Virus record (IMG/VR): IMGVR_UViG_3300025921_000024
Coordinates: 1 to 49,468 of that record
Direction: 5' to 3' (one strand)
Source: a virus
Length of the DNA stretch: 49,468 nt
The translations under genes were made by a program, and so were the position numbers. The stretch's first letter is position 1, and the number at the start of each line of letters is the position of its first letter. Positions 8,822-19,486 of the stretch are shown piece after piece. Below the pieces are notes generated by a model that saw nothing but the letters and a program-made list of their open reading frames with translations, made no database searches and was not told the origin of the DNA.

Positions 8822-9729
8822 TGGCTGCATTGACTTCATTAGCTCTAGCTGCTGGTGTGGGCTCTATGATCTTTGGAGCCGCTGATTCCTACGAAGGTAA
8901 GCAACAGCAGCAACAAGGTTTACAACAAGAACAACAAGGTTATCAGACTGAACAGCAAGCCGCTGCGCAGCAAGCTGCTATTTCTAAAGCACAAGCTGCT
9001 GCTTCGGTACAATTCGCTGGACAGAACAGAGATATCAACGTAGCTGCTGCTGCGTATTCGTCTAATGTCGCTGCCCAAAGCGGTACTCTGAATGCCCAGA
9101 TTATCCAACAACAGCAAAACATCCAGCAGACACAACTGCAAGCAACGGATGTCGCTGCACGTCGTGCTTCGCTTCAGGCTATTAGAGATCAACAAACAGC
9201 TAGAGCTATGTCTCTAGCGACTGGTGTTGCCCAAGGTGGTTCTGGATATGTCGCAGGTTCGTCTGCACGAGGTGGTGCTTATGGTCAGGCTTCAGGTCAG
9301 GCTACTACCAATCTAACTGGTATCAACCAAGACTTGCAAGCTACACAAGCTATCTACGGTTTCAACCAAGGTATCAATACAGCTCAGCTTGGATTGAATA
9401 CTCTTCAGACTCAATACTCTCAAGAGCAAGCAAATGTCCAGACTCAGTTGAGTGGATTGCAATACAGCTACGCACAGTCTAACGCTGGCTTCCAGACACA
9501 ATTAGCTGACACTCAGACACTGATGGCTCAAGGCCAAGGTCAAGTATCTTTAGGACAAGGCGTTGCTCAGGCCGGTGCAATACAGGCTCAAACTGGTGCA
9601 CAGTTCTTATCAGCAGGTCCTCAGATATTCTCAATGGGAACTAACTTCAGCCAGCTTGCGGGTGGGTTTAGTCTTCCTAATTTCAATTCCCTCTTCGGAG
9701 GTGGTAGTCCGTCAGGTTATGGCGTTTAA
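8821..9729 (+). CDS. Gln-rich internal virion (ejection) protein, T7 gp14-like
   Basis: This 302-residue protein starts at GTG 8821. A short hydrophobic, Gly/Ala-rich N-terminus (MAALTSLALAAGVGSMIFGA) precedes a very Gln- and Ala-rich coiled coil (residues ~25-245) and a Gly/Ser/Phe-rich tail. This is the layout of the T7 gp14 type of internal core protein, which is ejected first and inserts into the host outer membrane. It is the first of three consecutive ejection-protein candidates. The Gln codons make the DNA locally repetitive. Identification rests on composition and gene order. Confidence 0.7.
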   Translation: MAALTSLALAAGVGSMIFGAADSYEGKQQQQQGLQQEQQGYQTEQQAAAQQAAISKAQAAASVQFAGQNRDINVAAAAYSSNVAAQSGTLNAQIIQQQQNIQQTQLQATDVAARRASLQAIRDQQTARAMSLATGVAQGGSGYVAGSSARGGAYGQASGQATTNLTGINQDLQATQAIYGFNQGINTAQLGLNTLQTQYSQEQANVQTQLSGLQYSYAQSNAGFQTQLADTQTLMAQGQGQVSLGQGVAQAGAIQAQTGAQFLSAGPQIFSMGTNFSQLAGGFSLPNFNSLFGGGSPSGYGV

Positions 9730-12700
9730 TGCTTCTTAATTTACCTTCTACTCAAACACAACCTGCTCCTCCGGATGCCGTTGATAATAATCAAATGGCA
9801 GTCACACCGGCTAGGGATACATCTAACGATGAACCCTTGACGGTTGATGACGCTTATGCGTCTCCTCAGTCTTCTCCCGAGACTATGCAGGATCGTTCAA
9901 GTAAGTTCAAATACGGATTAGGTGATCTTCTTCAGAAGACACAAGACGAGATTTATCAAAACCTAAATGATGGTCGTGAAGACGAACTGCGTTCTCAAGG
10001 AGCATCGCAGATAGATGAACGTCGTAGACAAGCCACTGAGGATTTGATTACCCAGACAACTGCTAACAAAGGCGCACCGCTGACTCCTGAAGAGCGTGAT
10101 GGATTAGTTGAAATCGTAGCTAATATGAATCAACAAACTAATCCTGCTACTGTTATGGAGACGGCTTACGGTCGTCAGTTCATTGCTACGCTGGATCGAA
10201 CTGCTCAAGGCAATGACGATAACGTCCTTAATGATGCCAAGAAGGTAGCTCCTGAGACAATCGCTAGAGTCATGAATGACCATAGCGATCTTGTTGCAAA
10301 ACAAGAAGTCATCAATACGATGCTTCAGAATGCACAGGATGCACTGAAGACACAAGGATGGTTGCCTTGGGGTGTCGATACGCTAAAGAGTTTCGTTCCG
10401 GGATATGAAGACGTCAAGCTACGCAACAACGTCCCCGGAGTAGGATACTTCGATGGATTAGGTTTAGGCGAAAATCTTGATGAACAACGCAAAGCCTTGA
10501 TGCGTCTTCCTATTGAAGACATGCAGTCTAAGCTGAAGACTATCTCAGATCAGATGATTAAGGATAATCCTCAGATTGCTATTGAGTTTCTTCAGTCAAT
10601 GAAGGGAATGTCCTCGGAAGACACCATGGTTAAGAACTGGAGTCTTCCTACTCAGCTTATTGGTACTGGCATTGGCTCTAAGACGGGCAAGGTTGCTTTA
10701 GCTGCTGTTAAGGGTGTTGCTGAGAAAGCAGACGTCCAAGTAGTTAAAGATGCAGTTACTGCCGTAGAGCAAATGACAAAAGCTGCCGCAGAGCCTGATG
10801 TCTCTAAGTCTACTATTGAAGCAGCCGCTGGTGACCTCAATGAGTCTGCTGTTACACGTTCTACGACTAACGCAGTCGCTGACCAGCAGAATGTTCCGCA
10901 AGCACAGAAACGTGCCGTAGAAGCCCTATCAGGGACATTTAGAGCTGATCTAGATGCAGCTAAAGCTAACCCCGGTAGGTTAGGCCAAGACATCGTAAAT
11001 CGTATAGAAGACGATAGCAACCGAGCTACGACTAATCTATTCGATGCCGTCCAGACTATTCAAAAGAATGAACGTCTTCCTGATGTCTTAGCTAATGAGA
11101 CTGCTGTTCGTGCAATCATCGAAGATCAGAAGAATAAATATCGTGATCTACGCAATAGCGTAATCGATACGTCAGGTATCTACAAAGACAAAGTGTCTAA
11201 TACTTACCTTCTAGATTTTATTCTGGGTAAGAATGATGGTACGTACTTCCCTAATAGAGACGTAGCAGAGAACTTCATAAAGTTCCATGGACTTGGTGAT
11301 GCAAGCGTTGAGCAAGGAACTGATACGGCTTTTACTCCTTCTGCTGTAAAGATGAAGCAGCTAGACAGCAACATCGCTGCTGCTGAAGCTGCTATCGATA
11401 AGCATGGCACTCGCATGAGCGATCCGTCGTTGTCTCCAGAAGAAAGACAGAAATCTCTAGAGCAGTATAACGGTCTTAACGATCATCTAGAGAAATTCAG
11501 GAATGACAGGGCCAATCTTATTCTAGATAACTCCGGTGCGTTCCAGACCGCTAAGGTTGAACAACAAGGATTAGGCTATTACGTCAAAGTGACTAAGCCT
11601 ATCGATGAAACACGTCCTGTGATTCGTCAGGCTATCGCTCAGACATCTAATACACAGCTTCCTAAAAGTCCTGTTACTCAGTTCTTAAATAACTGGATTG
11701 GTAAATACAGAACTCCCGAAGAAGTCCTGAGTCTTGCTGAAAGACAGAACAGACTTACTACGACGTATGCTCCAAGCAATTACTTCCAGATCATGCAGGA
11801 CAACGCTAAGGCGATTAAGAGCTTGCAAGCTGGAAGGTTTAGCCGTGGGCGTAAGCGTTGGGTAGAATGGCAAGACGGTTTAAGCCGTGCCCAAGAACTT
11901 CCTGATCCGCTTGATCCAGATCGTAAGGGTTACTTCTTTCAGTCTCCCGGTGAGATGGAAGGATACTGGCAACAATGGTTCCATCGCCTTCCTGATGAAC
12001 AAGAAATAGCTGCTTACTTCGAGTTCAAACGAGGTATGGAGATCGATCGTGTCTTCCGTAACATCGCTGAGCATCGTAACCAGCAACGCGTTGGTTCAGA
12101 GACTCATAACATCATCGGAACAGATGCTTTAGGAAAGCAAGTCAAATCTCCTGACTTCAATGGTGTTATTCGAGATAGACTTCCCGGTGCTGCTGATAAC
12201 GCTTTGATTATGCCTGAGAAAGGTCTTCCTAACGAAAGGAATATCAAAGCCTTAGACAAAATGCCTACTAAGGATAAAGCCGATCTTCAGAAAGATATCG
12301 CGAGTGGACGTTATAAACTCATCGAACTATACAACCCAGAGTTGCGTTCGTTGTCTGGTTTTGGCGATATTGCTGACCAGCGTATTAGGTATGTTCTGGC
12401 TCCGCAAGTTGAAACGCGAGCGCTTGATTGGAATCATATTCCGAGACGCGGAGGTGGACATATCGACTATGACTATGACTTCTTTATTAAACAAGCGAAG
12501 ATTAATTTCGACGAAGTAGGCAACCGTCATTGGTACGAAGGTGACACTACGATCATGGCTGCGCCAACTCGCGGCATCGGTTCAGGTGTTGCCAAACATA
12601 TCAACGAAGTTCGTAAGCTACTGAAAGCTCGTAACGAAGATGCCGCTAGAGATTACTCCAATAAGAACCTCCATGTCGATTGGGACACAGTTAAGAATTG

Positions 12701-14942
12701 GTTCGTAGGACAAAAAGATGCCGAAGGTAAATACCAACCGCCCAGACTCAACCTCAACGAAGACATCCAAGTTGTCCCCAGAGGAAGACAAATCCTTGAC
12801 ATCGACAATTCCCTCTCAAGCAAGTACGCAGATTTCAGAAACGCAACGCGCGAAGGCAGTCTGGCTCGCCAAATGCAGACTGAGTTTGCTCAAGAGCGGG
12901 ATGCGTTTGAACTCTTAGGAGTTAACGTCGAAGGCACTAGAGCTAATCCGTTATACAAGATATCCCCAGCTAATAAGATAGACGCGGTTACAATGATGAA
13001 CCGTGGTCTAAGTCGTATAGCCCGCTCATCCTTCATGGATGACTATAAGACAATGGCTGTAGAGCATTGGTTGTCTCAAGCTGCTAATCATCTCGAAGTA
13101 GATAACAACGACATCAATCGTATATGGGATAGCCCGTATTACTACTTCAACCAAGGTAAATTCAAGAAAGCTGCACCTCCTGAGGTGGCGAGTCTTCTCG
13201 ATGCTTCTCGTTATCATACGATGCAGCTTACTGGACAACCTTCGGTTACTGATGCTTTACTTCACAGCATGGCCCAGAAGCTTGCTGACAGCGCATTCTC
13301 TGCTTTCGGTCCTAAAGGACTGGTGATTACTCCGACTTGGCTGTTGCCTAAGCTACGTGATCCATTCGGGGCATTGCGAAGCTTTGCTTTTAATATCAAA
13401 CTTGGTTTGTTTAACATTCCACAGTTTATTGTCCAAGCAAGCAACTATGCTAACATCTTTGGTATCGCCGGAGCTAAATATGCCACTCCCGGTACGCTAG
13501 GTGCTCAGCTTCATTTCTGGAGTACTGTCAACAGCCATCCTAATATCATTAATGCTCTAGATGGCATCGCATCTAAAATGATTGTTCCCGGTGCTTCTAG
13601 ATGGAGACCCGGTGAGTTTAAAGAAGCTTGGAATGAGCTTCATAAAACCGGCTTCGGACACGTCGCTGGCGAATACAGCGCTCTAGATAACATGTCTACT
13701 AAAGTCGTTAATACTGGTTTCGGTACTATGCTGGACTGGGGTAGATATCCTTTCAAAGCAGGTGAACAAAATGCCAGATATGGTGCATGGTATACAGCCT
13801 TCAAAGAGTTCCGAGATGCTAACCCTACAGGACGTATTACGGATGCGGGACGCGCTCAAATCCTGCAACGTGCAGACCTCCTTAACGTTAATATGTCAAG
13901 AGCTTCATCTTCCGCAATCCACAAAGGAATATGGTCGATACCCACTCAGTTCTATACGTATCAGATACGTCTGACAGAATTGATGTTTGGAAGTAGGTTG
14001 ACTCAACGTGAACGTCTTCGTTTATTCGCTACTAATGCTGCTCTCTTCGGAGTGCCAATGGCTGCTGGTGTGTCATCCCTTCCTCTTTCCGATTATCTAC
14101 GCAGAACGGCCTTGGACAACGGCTACGTCGTTGGAGATGATTTCTTCAAGAGTATGCTAGCAGAAGGATTACCTTCGGCAATAGGGGCAATTATATCTGG
14201 CGAAGGCGATCCTTCTAAAGGTACGTGGTATGACGTTGGTCCTAGATACGGTACTAAAGGTCTAGAGTTTCTTGGCAATGCCACAGGAACAGACAAAGGC
14301 TGGCTGGATATCATCGGCGGTCCTGTGTATTCAATAGCTCATGATTTCTTGTCTCAGACAGATGGACTAGTCTACGCAATGTCCTCTATGGCTCACAGAG
14401 ATGGTGAAGTCTTTCCAATGACTCCTGAAGACGTCTATGATTGCTTCAAGGAAATTACTTCGTTTAACTCAGCGTGGAGAGTATACGCAGCTACCCAATG
14501 GGGTAGATGGGTATCTAAGAAAGACGCTTATCTATCAGACGCTTCTCCAGCCCAAGCTATATTCGGAGCACTTACAGGTCTTAAAGATACTCGTATTGAC
14601 GATATCAACATTAAGAGTAATTCTCTTAAAGTCCAAGCTGCTTATGAAAAGCAAGTCGAAGATCAATTCAGGCAGGAGTTCCGCAGAGGAATGCTTGCTC
14701 AGAAGGACGATCCCGATATGGCTAAGAAGTATTTCACTAGAGCACAAGCATGGCTTGTCTTAGGTGGATACCGAGAAGACCGCATTAACAGTCTAATAGC
14801 TAAGGCTTTGGAAGACAACAAATCAGTCTTAGACAAGGTTGACTTCGATTTCTATCTTCGTAAAGCCCCTGATGCTACTAAAGAAACACTCCGTAACGCA
14901 TTTCAAAGAACCCAAGCAATTCAAGAAGGTAAGCAACAGTAA
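9729..14942 (+). CDS. Very large internal virion / DNA-ejection protein (1737 aa)
   Basis: The largest gene of the window takes the place of T7 gp16 (1318 residues), which spans the cell envelope during DNA entry. The N-terminal ~130 residues are polar and probably disordered. The middle holds long helical, charged stretches. Hydrophobic blocks near residues 1210-1290 (KLGLFNIPQFIVQASNYANI) and 1440-1500 (FATNAALFGVPMAAGVSSL) could insert in membranes. I see no lytic transglycosylase domain at the N-terminus, unlike T7 gp16, which may explain the separate membrane-tethered lysozyme-like gene. Its TAA directly precedes the next ATG. Confidence 0.7.
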   Translation: MLLNLPSTQTQPAPPDAVDNNQMAVTPARDTSNDEPLTVDDAYASPQSSPETMQDRSSKFKYGLGDLLQKTQDEIYQNLNDGREDELRSQGASQIDERRRQATEDLITQTTANKGAPLTPEERDGLVEIVANMNQQTNPATVMETAYGRQFIATLDRTAQGNDDNVLNDAKKVAPETIARVMNDHSDLVAKQEVINTMLQNAQDALKTQGWLPWGVDTLKSFVPGYEDVKLRNNVPGVGYFDGLGLGENLDEQRKALMRLPIEDMQSKLKTISDQMIKDNPQIAIEFLQSMKGMSSEDTMVKNWSLPTQLIGTGIGSKTGKVALAAVKGVAEKADVQVVKDAVTAVEQMTKAAAEPDVSKSTIEAAAGDLNESAVTRSTTNAVADQQNVPQAQKRAVEALSGTFRADLDAAKANPGRLGQDIVNRIEDDSNRATTNLFDAVQTIQKNERLPDVLANETAVRAIIEDQKNKYRDLRNSVIDTSGIYKDKVSNTYLLDFILGKNDGTYFPNRDVAENFIKFHGLGDASVEQGTDTAFTPSAVKMKQLDSNIAAAEAAIDKHGTRMSDPSLSPEERQKSLEQYNGLNDHLEKFRNDRANLILDNSGAFQTAKVEQQGLGYYVKVTKPIDETRPVIRQAIAQTSNTQLPKSPVTQFLNNWIGKYRTPEEVLSLAERQNRLTTTYAPSNYFQIMQDNAKAIKSLQAGRFSRGRKRWVEWQDGLSRAQELPDPLDPDRKGYFFQSPGEMEGYWQQWFHRLPDEQEIAAYFEFKRGMEIDRVFRNIAEHRNQQRVGSETHNIIGTDALGKQVKSPDFNGVIRDRLPGAADNALIMPEKGLPNERNIKALDKMPTKDKADLQKDIASGRYKLIELYNPELRSLSGFGDIADQRIRYVLAPQVETRALDWNHIPRRGGGHIDYDYDFFIKQAKINFDEVGNRHWYEGDTTIMAAPTRGIGSGVAKHINEVRKLLKARNEDAARDYSNKNLHVDWDTVKNWFVGQKDAEGKYQPPRLNLNEDIQVVPRGRQILDIDNSLSSKYADFRNATREGSLARQMQTEFAQERDAFELLGVNVEGTRANPLYKISPANKIDAVTMMNRGLSRIARSSFMDDYKTMAVEHWLSQAANHLEVDNNDINRIWDSPYYYFNQGKFKKAAPPEVASLLDASRYHTMQLTGQPSVTDALLHSMAQKLADSAFSAFGPKGLVITPTWLLPKLRDPFGALRSFAFNIKLGLFNIPQFIVQASNYANIFGIAGAKYATPGTLGAQLHFWSTVNSHPNIINALDGIASKMIVPGASRWRPGEFKEAWNELHKTGFGHVAGEYSALDNMSTKVVNTGFGTMLDWGRYPFKAGEQNARYGAWYTAFKEFRDANPTGRITDAGRAQILQRADLLNVNMSRASSSAIHKGIWSIPTQFYTYQIRLTELMFGSRLTQRERLRLFATNAALFGVPMAAGVSSLPLSDYLRRTALDNGYVVGDDFFKSMLAEGLPSAIGAIISGEGDPSKGTWYDVGPRYGTKGLEFLGNATGTDKGWLDIIGGPVYSIAHDFLSQTDGLVYAMSSMAHRDGEVFPMTPEDVYDCFKEITSFNSAWRVYAATQWGRWVSKKDAYLSDASPAQAIFGALTGLKDTRIDDINIKSNSLKVQAAYEKQVEDQFRQEFRRGMLAQKDDPDMAKKYFTRAQAWLVLGGYREDRINSLIAKALEDNKSVLDKVDFDFYLRKAPDATKETLRNAFQRTQAIQEGKQQ

Positions 14943-17144
14943 ATGGCTCCCTTTAACCCTAATATCCAACCCACACCCGGCCCCGGTGTAAAAAATATCG
15001 GAGCCATCGATGTCCCGCAGAACATCAGACCTCAAGGTGTACAGAATAACGAAATCCTTCCTCAAGGTGTACAGCAAGGCGATATGTCTGCCGCTTATGC
15101 CGGAAAGGCTGCGGCAGCAGGTGTAGAAGCGGAGGCAGTAGGTGATAACAAATACGCAGACTTATTCAAAGACCTTGCAGAGACAGGAAACTTCCTCGGC
15201 AAGGCAGGGGTTAATATTGTCAAGAAAGACATCGAAGATAAAGTCTACCAAGTCGCGGACAAAGAAAGGCAGTCGTACACCGATCTCCTTGAAAAGATCA
15301 AAGCAGGTGTAGGTGTCAAGAATGTCCTAGATGCCAACGCAGAAGATACTGGACAAGAAAGCCAACCTGCTGAAGTAGCTAATCTTCCAGATACCTTGTC
15401 TGCTCTTCAAGGTGCAAGAGACTCTGGTAAGATATCTGGGACGTACTATCAATCCCGTCTTCTAGCTGACGCTAAGAATCTTCGTGCTCAGTATCCTGAC
15501 TTCAGAGAAGAAATAGATCGTGCATTCGCTAAGGTAACAGGAACTAATCCTGCTAACGCTTACATAACGAGTCTTGTTCAGGATATCAACAGAGCCACTC
15601 AGGCTTCGGCTTCCGATAAGAACAAGATGCTTACCTACATTCGAGGTAATCTCCAATTCCCCGGTGCTCCTGATGTTTATGCTAAATACAACGCTGGGTT
15701 GATGGATAACAACGACGTAATCAAATGGGCTGCTCCTTATGAACAAGAGAAGTACCAGTTGAATATGCGGGCTCTGAAGTTCCAAGACCAGAATAATACT
15801 CGACAAGATCAACAGCGTATTGCTGGAGATAACATCGATTATGCCTCAGGTGTCTCTGTAGGTCGTGCTGTAGACAGCATGATGCATTCTATGGGTTTGA
15901 ATACTTCAGATGATGTCGGTAGACTTTCAAGCATGGAGGACAATAAGCTTATCCCTCCTACTCAATGGTCACAATGGGGTCAGCAGCTTGCTACTGCTAA
16001 ACTTCAACTACGAAATAGGATGATTTCTGATATAGATGCACAGGGGTATACGAAAGCTGTGGGCGGTAAAGCTGAAGCTATCAAGCGGGTTGATGCTTCT
16101 CTGGCTCCTGTCGACGCTCTTATTGATCGGGTCTATAATCACGATTTCGGAGGTATATATTCGATTAAGACTCAGTTGGCTGCTATGAATGACCAACAGC
16201 AGCAGAAGATGCTAACCGATCCTAAGATTGGTCCTGCTCTTCAGACTGCTAAAGCTCTTAAAGACATCGGTGGTGAGCAGAATCTACAGAATTTTATGCT
16301 TGATACAATTAAAGGAGATTTTCCTCAGAACTTTAAAGCTTGGTACCAAGCGTCTTCTCAAGAGATGCAGACTCAGTATACCATGAAGAATACTGGAGTT
16401 CCTTATACGTTCAATGATCGTATCGATGCCCTGAAGACCTCAGGCATCAACAATGCACAGCTTAACCGTTCAGTTCTTGATGAAGTCTCTAAGATCGCTG
16501 ATCCTAAAATACCTGAAGCTGTTCGTATGAATTACGCATTAGGTGCTTTTTCGGATGGCAACAGAGGTATGATTAGCCGTCTTCAGGCTGATGGTGTAGA
16601 CGCCAATGGTAGACAAGTCTCAGGACAGAACGCTGTCTTCCAGAGATTTACTTCTCCAGAAATGACTCATGCGATGTTCGAGCTTGGTAAGAAAGAACCT
16701 CAAGTCTGGACTAACTATGTCAATTGGGCTAAGGATACTATTGGCTCTGAGTTGATGAATAGAGAGATTAATGACCTTAAAGCGCTTCCTGATAACGCTG
16801 GTGTTCGTGTTGATTGGGACCCTTCTAACCACAGATTCGTTACGGTAGATACGAGTACTCCTGAGAGTCGTGCAGTCATGACTCATATGCGTGGTAATCC
16901 TACTGCACCCGGAGCTAATTCGTATTATAATACAGTTAACGCTACTGTTAACAGAATGAACTCTCAAATCTATAACTTCAAGCGTATAGCTGAAGCCTCA
17001 GGTGATAATGTCGACGCTTTTATACTCAAGACTATTGCAGACGCTGCTGGTCCTGATGCTCTTCAAAATGTTCAGGGAATACCATACAATCTTATTAAGC
17101 AGATAGGTCTGGCTCGTATGAGGACTCCTAATAATGGCGGATAG
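14943..17144 (+). CDS. Internal virion protein (T7 gp15-like position)
   Basis: This 733-residue, soluble, mainly helical protein is rich in Gln, Asn, Asp and Ala. Its N-terminal ~40 residues are Pro/Gly/Asn-rich and extended. The rest alternates helical segments such as MLTYIRGNLQFPG and DRVYNHDFGGIYSIKTQLAA. It lies between the giant ejection protein and the HExxH protein, without gaps, and is comparable in size to T7 gp15 (747 residues), which builds the periplasmic part of the ejectosome. No enzymatic motif is visible. Its stop overlaps the next ATG by 11 bases. Assignment comes from size, order and composition. Confidence 0.65.
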   Translation: MAPFNPNIQPTPGPGVKNIGAIDVPQNIRPQGVQNNEILPQGVQQGDMSAAYAGKAAAAGVEAEAVGDNKYADLFKDLAETGNFLGKAGVNIVKKDIEDKVYQVADKERQSYTDLLEKIKAGVGVKNVLDANAEDTGQESQPAEVANLPDTLSALQGARDSGKISGTYYQSRLLADAKNLRAQYPDFREEIDRAFAKVTGTNPANAYITSLVQDINRATQASASDKNKMLTYIRGNLQFPGAPDVYAKYNAGLMDNNDVIKWAAPYEQEKYQLNMRALKFQDQNNTRQDQQRIAGDNIDYASGVSVGRAVDSMMHSMGLNTSDDVGRLSSMEDNKLIPPTQWSQWGQQLATAKLQLRNRMISDIDAQGYTKAVGGKAEAIKRVDASLAPVDALIDRVYNHDFGGIYSIKTQLAAMNDQQQQKMLTDPKIGPALQTAKALKDIGGEQNLQNFMLDTIKGDFPQNFKAWYQASSQEMQTQYTMKNTGVPYTFNDRIDALKTSGINNAQLNRSVLDEVSKIADPKIPEAVRMNYALGAFSDGNRGMISRLQADGVDANGRQVSGQNAVFQRFTSPEMTHAMFELGKKEPQVWTNYVNWAKDTIGSELMNREINDLKALPDNAGVRVDWDPSNHRFVTVDTSTPESRAVMTHMRGNPTAPGANSYYNTVNATVNRMNSQIYNFKRIAEASGDNVDAFILKTIADAAGPDALQNVQGIPYNLIKQIGLARMRTPNNGG

Positions 17145-18702
17145 TAATTACGTCGCTGATGGTCAAGTCTATGACGACGAGGCTTCTGCTGTCGTAGCTA
17201 ACCATCCTAATATCCCGGATGAGTTGAAGAGGCTATACGTATCTCCTAAACCCCCTCCAGAAGGCTCTACGGAGGCCGCTGGTGCGTTAAAATCATCCGA
17301 GGGTACTAAACCTACCCCTCAAGATGTAGACGCTGTACGGGCTCCTATGGGCGTCATGTCTGACCTAGAAGCTCCTCAAGGAAGTCTTACTGGACAGGTA
17401 TTTGCGCAGAAATTTAAGGACTTCTTAGGAACTCTATGGAACTCAGCTAAGCTTCCCGGAGACGTCGCTGCTGGTGATGTCGATCCTACGTCTCCAGAAG
17501 GTATTCAGAAAGCCAACGATCTTGCTCATGCAATGGTGTTTTATCCAGCTCCTATAGCCTCTAAAGTAGCTGATGGTTCTTTGGGTTCATTTGCTGGTGT
17601 TCGATCTGTATTAGGAAATCCAGAAGCTAGACAGAATCTCTACAACGCAGTACGTGCTGATCTAGAAGGAGCTACTCCTGATGAGATTTACTCAGAGACA
17701 GGATGGTTCAAAGGTAGAGACAATAAATGGAAGTTAGAGATTCCTGATACTAATTCTAAATTAAACGTAGACAACCTTACTCAGATACCTGCTAAATCTG
17801 ATCCTAATGGTTGGACTTTTATTCAAGGAGACGATAAAGTCGGTGTTCCTGAATGGGATTACCAACAGTTCGGCGCGCCTAAACTTGGGGAAATATTAGA
17901 TCATCCGGAGTTATTTAAAGCTTACCCAGAGTTGAAAGACATGGAAGTTCAACGCCTGCCTTCGTATGCACGTAATTTATATAATGGCATGTATGATCCT
18001 AATACCAAAAAGATTTACATGAACGATCTAACTCCTGAGCAGTTTCATTCGACGTTACTACATGAAACTCAACATGCCATTCAAGACATGGAAGGATTTG
18101 CCACAGGAGGTAACTCTACGATGTTTACTCCTCAAGGATTAGATGCCGCTACTAAACAATGGCGTGATGCAGAAAATGGACTGCTGCAAGAAGCCAAACA
18201 ACTCGGAGTAAATCCTGGAGAGTTCGGCGTAATGCAAGGCCAAGTCGGAATGGAACTTAAAGGTTGGCCTCAAGATTACATCAAACAAGATGTAATTAAG
18301 AAAGCCAAAGACTTAGGACTATATGAACGCATTAGAAATATCGAGAAAGGCAGGCTTCTGCTTCGCAGTCAGTCTGAAAGACAAGACGAGTATTACCGGA
18401 GATTGATGGGTGAAGTTGAAGCAAGGAATGTCCAACGTCGAATGAACATGAGCCCTGCTGAATTAAATACTACACATCCGTTCGCTACCGAAGACAGACC
18501 GAGCTTTGTTCAATTAAATAGTTCAAACAATACTCCGTCAGGTTCCGAAGTAATTCCTTTCCGTCGTGCCGCTAATGATAATGTTTCTCCTGAAGAGTTT
18601 GTAAAGAAGTTCTTAAGTGATCTTCCTGAGTATACTAAGACAGAACGTGATGATATTCTTACACGGCTTAAAGAAGCTCTTGATGAGCAAAACAAGGAAT
18701 AA
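17134..18702 (+). CDS. Putative Zn-metallopeptidase-like protein, last gene of the late block
   Basis: This 522-residue protein starts at ATG 17134. The block DEIYSETGWFKGRDNKWKLE is typical of large polyvalent protein-associated (LPD) domains found in phage and mobile-element proteins. About 130 residues later STLLHETQHAIQD contains an HExxH zinc motif (His310, Glu311, His314), consistent with a gluzincin-like peptidase; a downstream glutamate ligand is plausible but not pinpointed. The C-terminal third is charged and helical, with an ANDN motif in RRAANDNVSPEEF. Position after the ejection proteins suggests a virion protein delivered with the DNA, perhaps cleaving a host or core protein. 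A bidirectional terminator follows. Confidence 0.65.
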   Translation: MADSNYVADGQVYDDEASAVVANHPNIPDELKRLYVSPKPPPEGSTEAAGALKSSEGTKPTPQDVDAVRAPMGVMSDLEAPQGSLTGQVFAQKFKDFLGTLWNSAKLPGDVAAGDVDPTSPEGIQKANDLAHAMVFYPAPIASKVADGSLGSFAGVRSVLGNPEARQNLYNAVRADLEGATPDEIYSETGWFKGRDNKWKLEIPDTNSKLNVDNLTQIPAKSDPNGWTFIQGDDKVGVPEWDYQQFGAPKLGEILDHPELFKAYPELKDMEVQRLPSYARNLYNGMYDPNTKKIYMNDLTPEQFHSTLLHETQHAIQDMEGFATGGNSTMFTPQGLDAATKQWRDAENGLLQEAKQLGVNPGEFGVMQGQVGMELKGWPQDYIKQDVIKKAKDLGLYERIRNIEKGRLLLRSQSERQDEYYRRLMGEVEARNVQRRMNMSPAELNTTHPFATEDRPSFVQLNSSNNTPSGSEVIPFRRAANDNVSPEEFVKKFLSDLPEYTKTERDDILTRLKEALDEQNKE

Positions 18703-18763
18703 ATTCCTATCATAGGTATAATAGTACCAATAAGGCTAAAATCACAGGTTTGAATTTTAGGCA

Positions 18764-18805
18764 TGAAAAAACCCCCGCAGGCTATTAAGCTTACGGGGGT
18801 TTTAG
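18764..18805. terminator. Bidirectional rho-independent terminator between convergent blocks
   Basis: A CCCCCG...CGGGGG stem is flanked by an A-run on the left and a T-run on the right (AAAAAACCCCCG at 18766-18777, CGGGGGTTTT at 18794-18803). It can therefore stop rightward late and leftward early transcription alike. It sits exactly where the two blocks converge. Confidence 0.9.
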
Positions 18806-18877
18806 TTTGTGCGCTTATATCACAATAAGCGGAGTCCTTAGCCGGGGTCGCTTAAGCGATCTTCTCCGGCTTATTCA

Positions 18878-19468
18878 TTACGCCTTCGGCGAAGTAGCCG
18901 CAGCAGCCGTACCGTCACGGTACGCCTCGACAGCAGCCAGAGCATCAGCCACCGGAATGATGCCGATGCGCAGCTCAAGCGCATGGTACTCCGTCTCCAG
19001 AGCCGCACGAGCAGCCTTGTAACCATCCTTGTCGACAGTCACAGACGGGTCCTTCCAATCGATGGCGTACCAGAAGCTACCAGCGTACTGGTCTTCCTGA
19101 TCAGGCTTGATGCTGAACTTGCCATCCTTGATACGCTGGATGAACTCAGCAACCGTGTCAGGAGCCGTACCAGCGTTGATGTTGAACTGTTTCTTCGCAG
19201 CGTCAATCTTATCACGGAAGGCATTGTGGAGAGCCGACGACAGCGACCTACGCTGCTTGGCTTCGATGGAGTCCGAGGTATTCACGATGGCAGTCGAAAA
19301 GCTAGACATGGGAATTGCTTCCTTCTTGTTTTCATCGCAAGGCTTACAAGCCTTGGCAGGTGCTTGAGTGCAATCTGCTAAAGAATACTTTGCTACTGGT
19401 GTGGCACCATACATCTTTTGAAGCATCATTGCTTTGTTATACATACAGTCTGCGTAATTGTCAATCAT
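18878..19468 (-). CDS. Hypothetical early protein, last gene of the leftward block
   Basis: The 196-residue reading starts at ATG 19468; upstream codons in frame lie inside a terminator-like hairpin and are unlikely to be translated. A second start at ATG 19309 has a better ribosome-binding site (AAGGAAG) and would give 143 residues beginning MSSFSTAIVNTSD. The short N-terminal extension contains clustered cysteines (CTQAPAKACKPC). The main part is charged and helical, with a FWYAIDWKDPSV block and an Ala-rich C-terminal helix ALETEYHALELRIGIIPVAD. I do not recognise a family. As the most distal gene of the long operon it may be expressed from a local promoter. Confidence 0.6.
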   Translation of the reverse strand: MIDNYADCMYNKAMMLQKMYGATPVAKYSLADCTQAPAKACKPCDENKKEAIPMSSFSTAIVNTSDSIEAKQRRSLSSALHNAFRDKIDAAKKQFNINAGTAPDTVAEFIQRIKDGKFSIKPDQEDQYAGSFWYAIDWKDPSVTVDKDGYKAARAALETEYHALELRIGIIPVADALAAVEAYRDGTAAAATSPKA

Positions 19469-19486
19469 TGTTATCTCTAAAAGAAT

